NCBI RefSeq assembly: GCF_000340215.1
Contig: NW_006921534.1
Location: forward strand, 3,719,041-3,783,040
Source: Pseudocercospora fijiensis CIRAD86
Taxonomy: Eukaryota; Ascomycota; Dothideomycetes; Mycosphaerellales; Mycosphaerellaceae
Reading direction: 5' to 3'
Length of the DNA stretch: 64,000 bases
Shown here: positions 51,249 to 59,371 of the stretch, piece by piece
How the letters are laid out: each line of letters starts with the position of its first letter
How positions within the stretch are numbered: position 1 is the first letter of the stretch
The notes under the pieces: model-generated
Told to the model about the DNA's origin: nothing
Databases searched by the model: none
The model's input: only the letters and a program-made list of their open reading frames with translations
Program-made: the position numbers and the translations under genes

Positions 51249-51911
51249 ATGTCCACGTTTTATCAAACGCCGTCGTCAGCAGCACACGCGGTGTTTGCCA
51301 CGGCCGAACTCCTTGAACAGATTTTCCTCGAGCTTCCATTGCGCAACCTCGTCTCATCACGAAGAGTCAGTGAGCAATGGGCAGACACAATCAAGGACTC
51401 GCCAAAGCTCCATGGAAGATCTGTCTTTCGCAGGCCAATGCCGAACCGAAGCGAAACCGTCACGATGAATCCCAAATTCCCTCGAAAAACATCCATGCCA
51501 TCAAGCAAAGCCTTACGGAACCTCGAAGAAGGCATCCTCGACGCAAAGAGCCCAAGTCACATCGCTATCGATCACAAAGCCCTCTCCAAAATGGAACCAG
51601 CTTCGCGCCTCGAGCTTATCTCACAGCCACCGATTCGGAAGGTTACTTTCTGGTGCGTCTTCTCGAAAGGCGACACGCTGGATGGACGAGTGGTGTTCAA
51701 GGAAAAGGTCAAGAAGTTTGGTCAGGGTGCGACGTTTGAGACTCTGGCGGGCAGACTGGAACGTTTCTTCTCGAAGGCTCGGGAGCATCGGGCGACGACG
51801 AATGAGCATAAAATGGTGGATTTTGTGTGGCTGGATTTCGGTGACGTTTCGATGGATCGAAATTGTGGCGAGGAAGGTCTGGAGGACAAGTTAGGTCGAC
51901 TGAAGCTGTAG
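51249..51911 (+). CDS. Fungal F-box-like protein
   Basis: Single exon, 220 residues, from the ATG at 51249; 15 extra codons upstream start only with TTG. The F-box-like module is near the N-terminus: VFATAELLEQIFLELPLRNL and SSRRVSEQWADTIKDSPKL. This is the same module type as in the 12225-13406 fusion protein. The C-terminal ~120 residues (RKVTFWCVFSKGDTLDG, GQGATFETLAGRLERFF) look like a small globular domain seen in expanded Dothideomycete F-box families. Such proteins are candidate SCF receptors, but the target is unknown. Confidence 0.75.
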   Translation: MSTFYQTPSSAAHAVFATAELLEQIFLELPLRNLVSSRRVSEQWADTIKDSPKLHGRSVFRRPMPNRSETVTMNPKFPRKTSMPSSKALRNLEEGILDAKSPSHIAIDHKALSKMEPASRLELISQPPIRKVTFWCVFSKGDTLDGRVVFKEKVKKFGQGATFETLAGRLERFFSKAREHRATTNEHKMVDFVWLDFGDVSMDRNCGEEGLEDKLGRLKL

Positions 51912-52403
51912 AGCATCACAGTGATTGTTGGCAATGGCGAGGCAGGACTTCCTTGGCCAGGCTCCGGCATCGACAATGGCAGATGGCAATCTCCTGGTGT
52001 CAAAGAAGATCTCTCTGTAGTCCCTGCAGTTTGCCTTTCGAGCACTATTTCATTCAATGAATGCTCCACGCTCCCTTATTTTCTCAGGCCCCCTAGACCC
52101 TGAGATCATGAACCGGCTTCCCACGACCGAGAAGTCGACTCACTTCAGTCATCACTCCTGGGCTTATTATCAGTACTGTAACACCCTACCAAAATCAACG
52201 GGGCCAACAACAATCAACTTGCAATGGTGGCTGTGTGTTGGACTGCAGTGGTAACGCAAACAGTTCAGAAAGCGACAGAGCGACAACGCTAACCACATAA
52301 CAGTGGACCCGACTTCAACCACTGGCCGTCGATGCCTCCACTCAGTCTTTCCCGGAACGAATGGTAAGGAGGACTGCGGTCACGAGCGGTGTTCTTGTGA
52401 GTA
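51912..52403. other. Intergenic region next to a truncated pseudogene
   Basis: About 490 nt after the F-box gene. The tail of the truncated lyase ends near 52404. Nothing else was recognised. Confidence 0.4.
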
Positions 52404-52900
52404 GACGGCTTGTTGGAGGTTGGAACGTGCGGCCATGGGAGTCGAGCGGTGCGGGTGCTTCTGGCATAGTTTTACCAAAGCTGCTATAATGCCATTAAGA
52501 ACCTTTTCGATGAGTTTGATAGTGTCTCGAAGGTGTAGGATAGTGGCCGTATCAGTCAAGTCTTGAGTTGTCGTGCCCCCAATGAATCCATCCTCCAAGT
52601 CTGTCTTCAACAGCATTGATTTTCTTCACCAATTGCTGCACCATTCCTAAGACTGGATAGCCTACCTTGAGCTCGGACTGTTTGCGTAGCTCTTGAAAAT
52701 CTAGATTGTCTAATGTGAAATGCTTCACGATCTCATCGCATGCTTTCTGGGGAATGATACCAAGTCTTGCTTGTGCTTTGGTCAGGGCTGCTTCGAACTC
52801 AAGGTAGTAATGCTGTTCTCTGCCTATCAGACCATATGTTGGAGACATCCGGTGTCGAGACGACGTTGCCAAAGATGTGAAAATCAATGATCGTCGCCAT
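52404..52900 (-). pseudogene. Truncated fumarase/adenylosuccinate-lyase superfamily gene (carboxymuconate-cycloisomerase-like)
   Basis: Three frame pieces make one N-terminal fragment. It starts at the ATG at 52898-52900 with FHIFGNVVSTPDVS; a one-base shift near 52805-52818 brings in YYLEFEAALTKAQARLGIIP; and ELKVGYPVLGMVQQLV leads to WIHWG. A run of five C on the plus strand (52576-52580, read GGGGG) then carries one extra base, after which frame three gives the superfamily signature TTTQDLTDTATILHL and TPMAARSNLQQAV. The rest of the ~450-residue enzyme, including the catalytic GSSxMPxKxN loop, is absent. Family members include bacterial-type PcaB and adenylosuccinate lyase. Two frame lesions plus a 3' deletion mean this is a dead remnant. 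Confidence 0.85.
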
Positions 52901-53639
52901 GATGGATTGCAAGTGCTCTTGGGCCGATCAATGTTGTCCAAGGATGCAAGTCAGGCAGTCTTGTATTTCATGTCAGGATCGCGGTCTATGGCATATACAA
53001 CCACGCGCAATATGGTCATCTTAAGGTTCCAATGGCAGCCACCTCGCTCTTTGTTGCTTTGTCTGCTTGCCAATAGTTGCAGAGACGGACAGAACACGTT
53101 GCTCCTGTCTTGACATATCCAGGACCAGCGACAGCCAAACATCCAAACAACTGTACGTGACTGCCAGGAGGCCGCTACTCTCGACTTATTCAATTCGGCA
53201 TCTCGTCTCAGGTTCTAGGTTACCATAATACGGTGCCCTCCACACCTTGTGATACACTACATTTCATCCCAATGAATAACCTGAAGCAATATGCAAACAC
53301 CCTGCCTGCACACGTGATGTTTTCTCACGCCGGAAAAAAGAACCAGCCAATGGCGCCGTTTTGAAAGCTCTTCTTTTGAATCATTTATGCGTATTAAACG
53401 ACCAGGGTCGCGCCGGTGCCTGGTGTCTCGTTTGTGCTAAGAAGCTGTTGTCGTGCCGGACAACGCTGTGGGCGCTTCTTCTGTGGTTGGTCACCAGATC
53501 GATGTACCTGCTGCCGGAATGCTTTCGGGGAGCGATGCAGATCAGCAGCAGTGCTGTAAAGCGGTGGTCGAGTTGAGGCTTCGTAAAGCTATCCAAGTGC
53601 CAAGGGTGGGCCGAACCATCATTCGCGTCGGCCGCACAT
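52901..53639. other. Intergenic region between the lyase relic and PKA 3' end
   Basis: About 740 nt with only shadow-type open frames of 60-94 codons on both strands. It contains the 3' flank of the PKA gene and perhaps the former promoter of the lyase. Confidence 0.45.
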
Positions 53640-55166
53640 CTAGAAGTCTGGAAACATCTTTCCATGTCTTAAAATGTGTCAGTAGTTAGAATCCTGACGA
53701 TCGAATGGACATGGCAAACTTACGGATCTTCACCAGTCTGCCCGTAGGCTTCGGTTTCCTCCGGGTACTTGTCGAATAGAGAAGCATCACCAGCGCCTCC
53801 TCTCACAGGTGGCACGTAGGGCGCATCAATGTCCTTCTTCGATAGTCTCTCCCAAGTGACTTCGGCAAACCACGCATGGTTCATGACATCTCTGCTGCCG
53901 CCATGTAAATTGCCCAATCGCTTCGTCAAATCGGCTGTGATAAGCTTGGAAAGCAGGTCCTGCGCATCCGGATGGATGTAAGGTGGATACTTGACCCGGC
54001 CTTTGAGAATGTTTTCGTAGATCTTTAGCGGTGAACCTGAATCCCAGAATGGCGTGAAACCTGCCAACATTTCGAAGATCAGGATGCCAAGACTCCACCT
54101 ACTCCGTGTTAGTTGCTCGGTCCCGCAAGAGATACTAGTGTCTCTCACCAATCAACACTTTTGTTATAGCCTTTGCTGCTCACAACTTCTGGTGCCAGAT
54201 AGTCGGGCGTGCCGCACAGCGTCCATGTGATATCGGGAACCTCTTTCGCGAAGCCGAAGTCGGTGATCTTGATGTGCCCGTGTCGATCCAGAAGTAGGTT
54301 CTCGGGCTTGAGATCGCGATAGATGATGTTCATGCTATGCAGATAATCAAGTGCAAGTGTCACCTCGGCGGCATAGAACTTGGCAACCGGGTTCGGGAAG
54401 CGCTGTCATCGATACAAATTAGCGATTCGTTGAGATCATTCCAATGCAACCATCTTACCTGAGACTTCCTCAATAGACTGAATAGCTCTCCACCTTCGAT
54501 AAAGTCCATGACCATGTACAGGTTCTTGGAATCCTGCCATGTGCCCCAGAGAGTGATCAGGAAGGGATGTCTACACCTTTGCAGCATTTTGCGCTCGTCG
54601 TTTGTGTGCTCCACCTGCTTCATCTTGACAACTTGCGCCTTTTTCAGCACCTTCACGGCATAGAAACGTTGATTGTGCTTGCTCTGCACGAGATGAACCC
54701 TTCCGAACGATCCCGTGCCCAATGTTCGTGATATCTGGAAATCGGCGAGAGTGTATTTGCCCTTGGTCTCTCGCAATGGGTTGATGGTGGGCTTGGGCGC
54801 AGGCGCGTTGATCTGCGGCACCTTGGCATCGCTCATGTTATGCTGCGAGTAGGCGGAGTCATGTTGCGAGGCGGTGTAGCCGGGCTGATTGATGAGATTT
54901 TGTATGCTGGGTTGCACTTGTGTGCCCATGCTTTGGTCTTTGGAGGGATGCGGGACAGCTGTCGAGGTCTGCTGAGGCGTGTCGGCCACTTGCGCAGGTT
55001 GCGTTTGCTGTGTATGCTGCTCAGGCTCGGCGAAGAGGTTACTAGTCTTGCTGAGCGTGGGCGTGATTGGCGATCCGCCTTTGTCTAAGGTCGGTGATGT
55101 AGGTCCTTCGGAGCCCTGCGAAGAGTCCTTGGTGCGCTTCTTCTTGAGGAATCCGAGCGACGGCAT
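53640..55166 (-). CDS. pkaC: cAMP-dependent protein kinase catalytic subunit
   Basis: Four exons (minus): 54459-55166, 54149-54402, 53724-54098 and 53640-53667, giving 454 residues. A disordered Gln/Pro/Ser-rich extension of ~135 residues precedes the kinase core: glycine loop [44 protein letters not shown], the [15 protein letters not shown] activation and P+1 loop with the phospho-Thr, and the AGC tail. The 28-nt last exon completes the hydrophobic end [12 protein letters not shown], the C-tail Phe-x-x-Phe motif that docks on the N-lobe. Introns are 49, 50 and 56 nt with GTAAG or GTGAGA donors. It acts in cAMP signalling with a regulatory subunit not in this window. Confidence 0.95.
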
Positions 55167-55440
55167 TACAGAGGTGTCGGTGCTTCCTCTCCGCTTCCGT
55201 GGAGCGCACGCAGGGATCGTGGGCGAGCTGGCCGTTGCGGGAGCTCGCAGTGCGGTCGAGGCGGCAACAACGTCACGGATCTGGCGTTGTCGGAAGAATC
55301 GGCGTGGTCGTAGGAGGGCGGATGTGTCGCAGGGCAGGGCAACGGATGGGGGAAGTCTACTGGGAAGGGAAGGGTGGTCAGAGGAGCAGCTCGGCGCAAT
55401 AGGTGGCTGCCCAATGGCTCAGCCGGCAGCAGGTGTGAAT

Positions 55441-55465
55441 AGTGCAGTGCAGTGCAGTGCAGTGC
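55441..55465. repeat. Pentanucleotide microsatellite (AGTGC)5
   Basis: Five perfect copies of AGTGC in the PKA upstream region. Two related G/C-rich pentamer runs follow within 200 nt. Confidence 0.9.
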
Positions 55466-55640
55466 TGTGTGCGAAGGGAGAATGCGCCCGTGACGGCGAG
55501 GTGGTATGGCAGGCTCGGGGTCAGGCTCAGACAAAGAGAGCGCTCAGCCGGCTGCGCACGCGGGTGCTGCTTTGCTGTGCGGTGCGGTGCGGTGGTGCTG
55601 CTGGGACGCAAACAGAGGTGGGAGGGAGGAATGTGGCTAG

Positions 55641-55660
55641 CGCAGCGCAGCGCAGCGCAG
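55641..55660. repeat. Pentanucleotide microsatellite (CGCAG)4
   Basis: Four perfect copies of CGCAG, about 180 nt from the AGTGC run. Confidence 0.9.
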
Positions 55661-56163
55661 TGGTCCGAGATGTCGTCAATGCTACCGTCCGATGCGTGAG
55701 GAGTCTCGACGCCGTGTCTCGCACTCAACCACGGTCTCGCACTCGCTCTCTGCTACTAAGCTTGTTTCCACGTGCTGGCAGCGCTTGTCAGTGCAGTAAA
55801 GAGGGACATTGGGCCTAGCGAGAAGGAGTTGGAGGAGCTGATGCCGCGAAGGATAATAGGCCCGATGCTCCCAAGCTCTCCAGAAGCGCTGGAGCGGGGA
55901 TCGCCTCGCGTTTCCGTGTGAGATGGCGTGCAGCCGTAGAACTCTGCAACCACTGTGGCCTCAGGCACGCTTGCCCACGCATGCTATTGAGCCCGAACGG
56001 ACACTGCATCTCTAGCTATTTCTGCACACCTGCTGCTGACATCGATACGCACTTCCCTGCGCCGTCCAATGGCGGTCCGAGCACAAGCACTGAGACCAGC
56101 AGCCCATGACCATCATCACCGGCAACCGAAGGCAAACGCTGAATGTGCCGTGCCGTCCCATGC

Positions 56164-56196
56164 CATGCTCATGCTCATGCCCATGCCCATGCTCAT
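56164..56196. repeat. CATGCT/CATGCC hexamer repeat
   Basis: About five and a half copies of CATGCY; on the minus strand this would encode a His/Gly run, but no supported gene includes it. Confidence 0.85.
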
Positions 56197-56285
56197 CTCG
56201 TCTTGAAAACAGCATCGTGAGCACGTGTCCGCGCGCTGGAAACTACGGACATATCACCGATGACATGAATCGTCCGCCCCTTGCG

Positions 56286-57314
56286 CTACAGCTTACTCCC
56301 CTTCTTATCATTATCCCGATTCTCCTGGGCCTTCTTGATCAGCGCGTACATCGTCTGTAATCTCGGCATCTCGACACCCTTCTCTCTAGCAATCCTGATC
56401 GGGTTTCCCAGGATGACTTCCAGCTCCATCTTTGTGCCCTTCACCCAATCTCCCCACATGCTGGGTTTACTGCCACTACTATTTCGTCTCGTCGAGTTCA
56501 AGATCTGCTCTGCTGATGCGAGCTTAGGGGGAAGAGGCTTTCCAAGCACTTTTGGCGCAGTCTCCAAGACTTCGTTGATGATTCCAGTCAAATGAATACT
56601 GAGCTCGGCATCTGTAGACATTTCTTGATTTCCACAGCCGCCAGACAGGACTGAGGAAGGGTTCATAGCAGCATTGATTGCGATCTTGTGCCAGCGCACG
56701 AACTGAAGCCCCACATGATCGTACTCTTCTGCATCTGCTATTCCACCCTCTTGGAGAAGCTGTACAATTTGAGAATTGCTGCGATTCGCAGTCTCGTCAG
56801 TCGAACGAGAGCCACAGCCGCCTTGATCTAGGTGAGGCAGGTAAGGTCCGATGGATATCCTCGTCCAGCGGTTGTGCTTGATAATGCCATGTTCAGGCTG
56901 TGCAGCACTTGCAATGGTGACCGCGCTGAGGATAGGCGCTTGCGGGAAGCGCCTGGCATAGGGGTTTTCAACACCTAGGCCATTCTGTACAAGGACAATA
57001 GATGTGCCATCTGCTACCAAGCCTTCGATAAGTGCCGAATCATCGCTGACATCCGGTAAGGCTTTGGTCGCAACAAGCAGATAATCCCATTTCACGTTCG
57101 CTCTCCGTGCTTCATCTGGTGACGAGAATACATATTCCGGGCGAAAGATCTGCTCGCCATATTTAGGCGAGGTTACGTTGAAACCATTTGCTTTGACGGC
57201 TTTGAAGTTCGATCGACAGAGAGCCGAGACGAGTGTATTGGAAGCGGTAGCAAGTCGTGACCCGTAAAAGGCTCCTATCGCGCCAGCTCCGACTATCAGG
57301 ATTCGTGTAGGCAT
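56286..57314 (-). CDS. PAN5: 2-dehydropantoate 2-reductase (ketopantoate reductase)
   Basis: Single exon, 342 residues, ATG at 57314. It reduces ketopantoate to pantoate with NADPH in pantothenate synthesis. The Rossmann motif is ILIVGAGAIGAFYGSRLA. Catalytic-type blocks follow: YLLVATKALPDV (Lys), VLVQNGLGVENP, ITIASAAQ-like segment with SAVTIASAA, and the C-terminal domain KIAINAAMNPSSVLSGG with the conserved Lys-Asn pair. The GTKMELEVILGNPIRIARE-like tail (here KGTKMELEVILGNP) matches ApbA/PanE C-terminal domains. Length fits fungal homologues (300-400). It is one of two CoA-pathway genes in the window (the other is PPCDC at 4433-5371), but they are 50 kb apart. Confidence 0.9.
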   Translation of the reverse strand: MPTRILIVGAGAIGAFYGSRLATASNTLVSALCRSNFKAVKANGFNVTSPKYGEQIFRPEYVFSSPDEARRANVKWDYLLVATKALPDVSDDSALIEGLVADGTSIVLVQNGLGVENPYARRFPQAPILSAVTIASAAQPEHGIIKHNRWTRISIGPYLPHLDQGGCGSRSTDETANRSNSQIVQLLQEGGIADAEEYDHVGLQFVRWHKIAINAAMNPSSVLSGGCGNQEMSTDAELSIHLTGIINEVLETAPKVLGKPLPPKLASAEQILNSTRRNSSGSKPSMWGDWVKGTKMELEVILGNPIRIAREKGVEMPRLQTMYALIKKAQENRDNDKKGSKL

Positions 57315-57626
57315 TGAAGAGAGATGTTGTGAATGATGAAATCGCAGCTGCAGGCAAAGCTCGTCTTCAAATGAGGGCTGCCTCGGCTGCTTCGGCTGTT
57401 GCGGAACCAGTCTTGCTTACGACTGCTTCATCAATAACTGCAGTGCAATAGCGGATCACCCACCAAGCATGTCATGCAGAGACACAATGTAGAAGATAAG
57501 ATAGTCAATGCAGAATCGAGGTTGAGAACTTTGTATTGAATGAACGCCATCAATGCTCCTTGGGTATCAGCGAACGACAACCTATGCAACGATGCTCCTC
57601 CATAGCCAATCCAAGAGCTACGCTGA
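57315..57626. other. Intergenic region, nothing recognised
   Basis: About 310 nt between two minus-strand genes. It holds the ketopantoate reductase promoter and the 3' flank of the acyltransferase gene. Confidence 0.45.
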
Positions 57627-58822
57627 TCATTTGCGCTTCTTGGATTTCGTGTTTCCTTTCCATGCATTCACAAACTGAATCTTTTCCTCCAGACCTAAGC
57701 CGAGGGTCTTTACTCGTCCAAGCCGAGAGAGCTCCTCAGCAATCAGGTCCAATGCTCTCTGTTCAGCCTCTGTTGGCTCTCCCGAGCCAGATAGCTTTCC
57801 GTTCTCCTCCGATTGTAAGCTATCGAAGAAGTTAGTATCGTAACCATTCTTCTGCTGCCGGCCTCGTGCTTCCCTGCTGGCGAGGCCTGAAGCCTGTGCT
57901 TTCTGTGCTTCAGCTAAGGTCAAGGCATGGCCGACCCGTACACGAATGCAATGCGTCTGCCTCGAACACAATTTCCACAAGAATCTCGGCGCTTCGATCC
58001 ACCCAGGAATTGGTGTGACCACGTCAGAAGGCGTGTACTTTAACGAGATAGGTGTTACACGAGTGTCTCGTGCTGCGGAGAGAAGCGATGGCGACAGTCG
58101 AAGCACACCCCTTCCATTGCTAGTTGTAGTTTCGGGAAACACTATGATGATCCGGTTAGGGTTGGCCTTCGAGAGCTCCGCGAGATCGACCAGGTCAGCC
58201 TCAGGTGCTGGAAAGCAGAAGCATGATGCCACTGCCCTTTCCAGTGACAGTTGCTTGACCTTGCGTGATTTCGGAAAGCTTTGCGTGAATATTGGATCGA
58301 ATATGGCTGCAAGGTACAGGATATCCAGAGGTGATGAGTAAGAGGCGGCAATGATCGATCCAGGACCTGGTAGTTTCTGGATGGCCTTTCCGAGAGAGCT
58401 GAACGGCGATTAATCTCGTTGCCAGAGGAAGACGAGTGCAATTCTTTCTTACCCTCTTTGCACCCCATCTACACGGACGTCAACCCACCACACCCCAGGG
58501 ATACCCAGAATGCACCATAAATTGCCTTTGCGGAGAGCGCCTCCGGCAGGCATCCATTGGATGAGGAAGATCCATACTGCCCAGGCAAATATCAAGAAGG
58601 GTATTCGCAGAGAGAAGAGGAACTGGTCATGTATCGTGAGCGGCGTCAAATATGGCCTATGAGAGAAACACATACAAGGTGGTAGGGGGCCAAGAGAGGA
58701 CTGCTATCAGGCGGCGCGATTGGGAAGAAAGGCGCAATGCCAGATCCTGACTCGTCAGCTTATGCAGGAGAAGTTCGGACTCCATATGTACCTTTATCCC
58801 TGTACTGGCCGTACTTCTCCAT
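57627..58822 (-). CDS. LOA1: Lysophosphatidic-acid acyltransferase, LOA1/VPS66-like
   Basis: Four exons (minus): 58792-58822, 58676-58746, 58453-58622 and 57627-58398, giving 347 residues. The start MEKYGQYRDKGSGIAPFFP closely follows yeast Loa1. One or two hydrophobic helices come next (LFLFSLRIPFLIFAWAVWIFL), then IWWxD-like GVWWVDVRVDGVQRG and the acyltransferase block SYSSPLDILYL, where canonical PlsC enzymes have HX4D; the His position is Ser, as in yeast Loa1. FPETTTSNGRGVL is the second motif. A long Lys-rich tail ends KGNTKSKKRK. Loa1 makes phosphatidic acid with oleoyl-CoA at the ER/lipid droplet. Intron donors are GTACAT, GTATGT and GTAAGA; without these splices the N-terminus is lost. 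Confidence 0.9.
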
Positions 58823-59371
58823 AATTTGGCCGTTAGATGTTCATATGTGCGTGATTGCGCAGCACGCCGGGGTGGTGTGTGGAAATGAGGGCAGGCGAGA
58901 GAATGAGAAGCACAGTTCTGAGGTGAAAGATGGAGAGTAAGAACAGAAGCACGAGGAAGATCGTGGACACGTGCTGCAATGTTCAGATGAAGACGCCACG
59001 CCACGGCAGATGCCTGCGCTGCGATCGCATGCCCTGTCTTCGCAGCAGAGTGTCGAGAGTCGGGCTGGGGCGAGTGGAAGAAAGCGAAATTGAGATTGCA
59101 TGTGAAGGTGACGTGCGGGCGCGGCGCGCACGACTTGAGCTTGGGCGAAGGTTTCGCTTGAGCTGCGCCCGAGCTGCAACAGGGTCCGTTCCAGCAGCAA
59201 CGGCGGCTTGGGCGCGTGTAAACAACACAGGGATCCATCTTCTCCGACTACCGACGCCGACCAGCAGAACATCGCACATCGAGGCTCACTGCAATGAGCG
59301 CGCCGCTCATCATCAGCTACACTCTGGCGTGACGGTGTCGAAGGTCCAGCGCACAGCAATTCCACTTCGCC
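58823..59371. promoter_or_regulatory. Divergent promoter between the LOA1 and kinesin-14 genes
   Basis: About 550 nt between outward-facing ATGs, rich in CGC/GCG words. Large open frames on both strands extend through it, reflecting G/C-rich composition rather than genes. Confidence 0.45.

Larger units (their letters stand above)
55167..56285. promoter_or_regulatory. Repeat-rich PKA upstream region
   Basis: About 1.1 kb holds the PKA promoter and probably a long leader, then the 3' flank of the ketopantoate reductase gene. It is G/C-rich with three pentamer microsatellites (AGTGC at 55441-55465, GTGCG at about 55577-55593, CGCAG at 55641-55660) and a CATGCY hexamer run at 56164-56196. Large plus-strand open frames (up to 279 codons, 54979-55818) run antisense to the PKA start and are compositionally odd; I regard them as shadow frames. 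Confidence 0.5.

Noticed and set aside
54979..55818. 279-codon plus-strand ORF antisense to the PKA start
   Set aside because: Repetitive Cys/Ala/Gly/Arg composition generated by G/C-rich microsatellites and antisense PKA codons; no domain and the PKA model is secure.
56012..56224. His/Gly-rich 70-codon minus-strand ORF over the CATGCY repeat
   Set aside because: Composition comes entirely from the hexamer repeat; no conserved sequence around it and no link to the neighbouring genes.
4433..57314. PPCDC and ketopantoate reductase as a CoA-pathway gene cluster
   Set aside because: They are ~51 kb apart with unrelated genes between and different arrangements; two pathway genes in 64 kb is not evidence of clustering.
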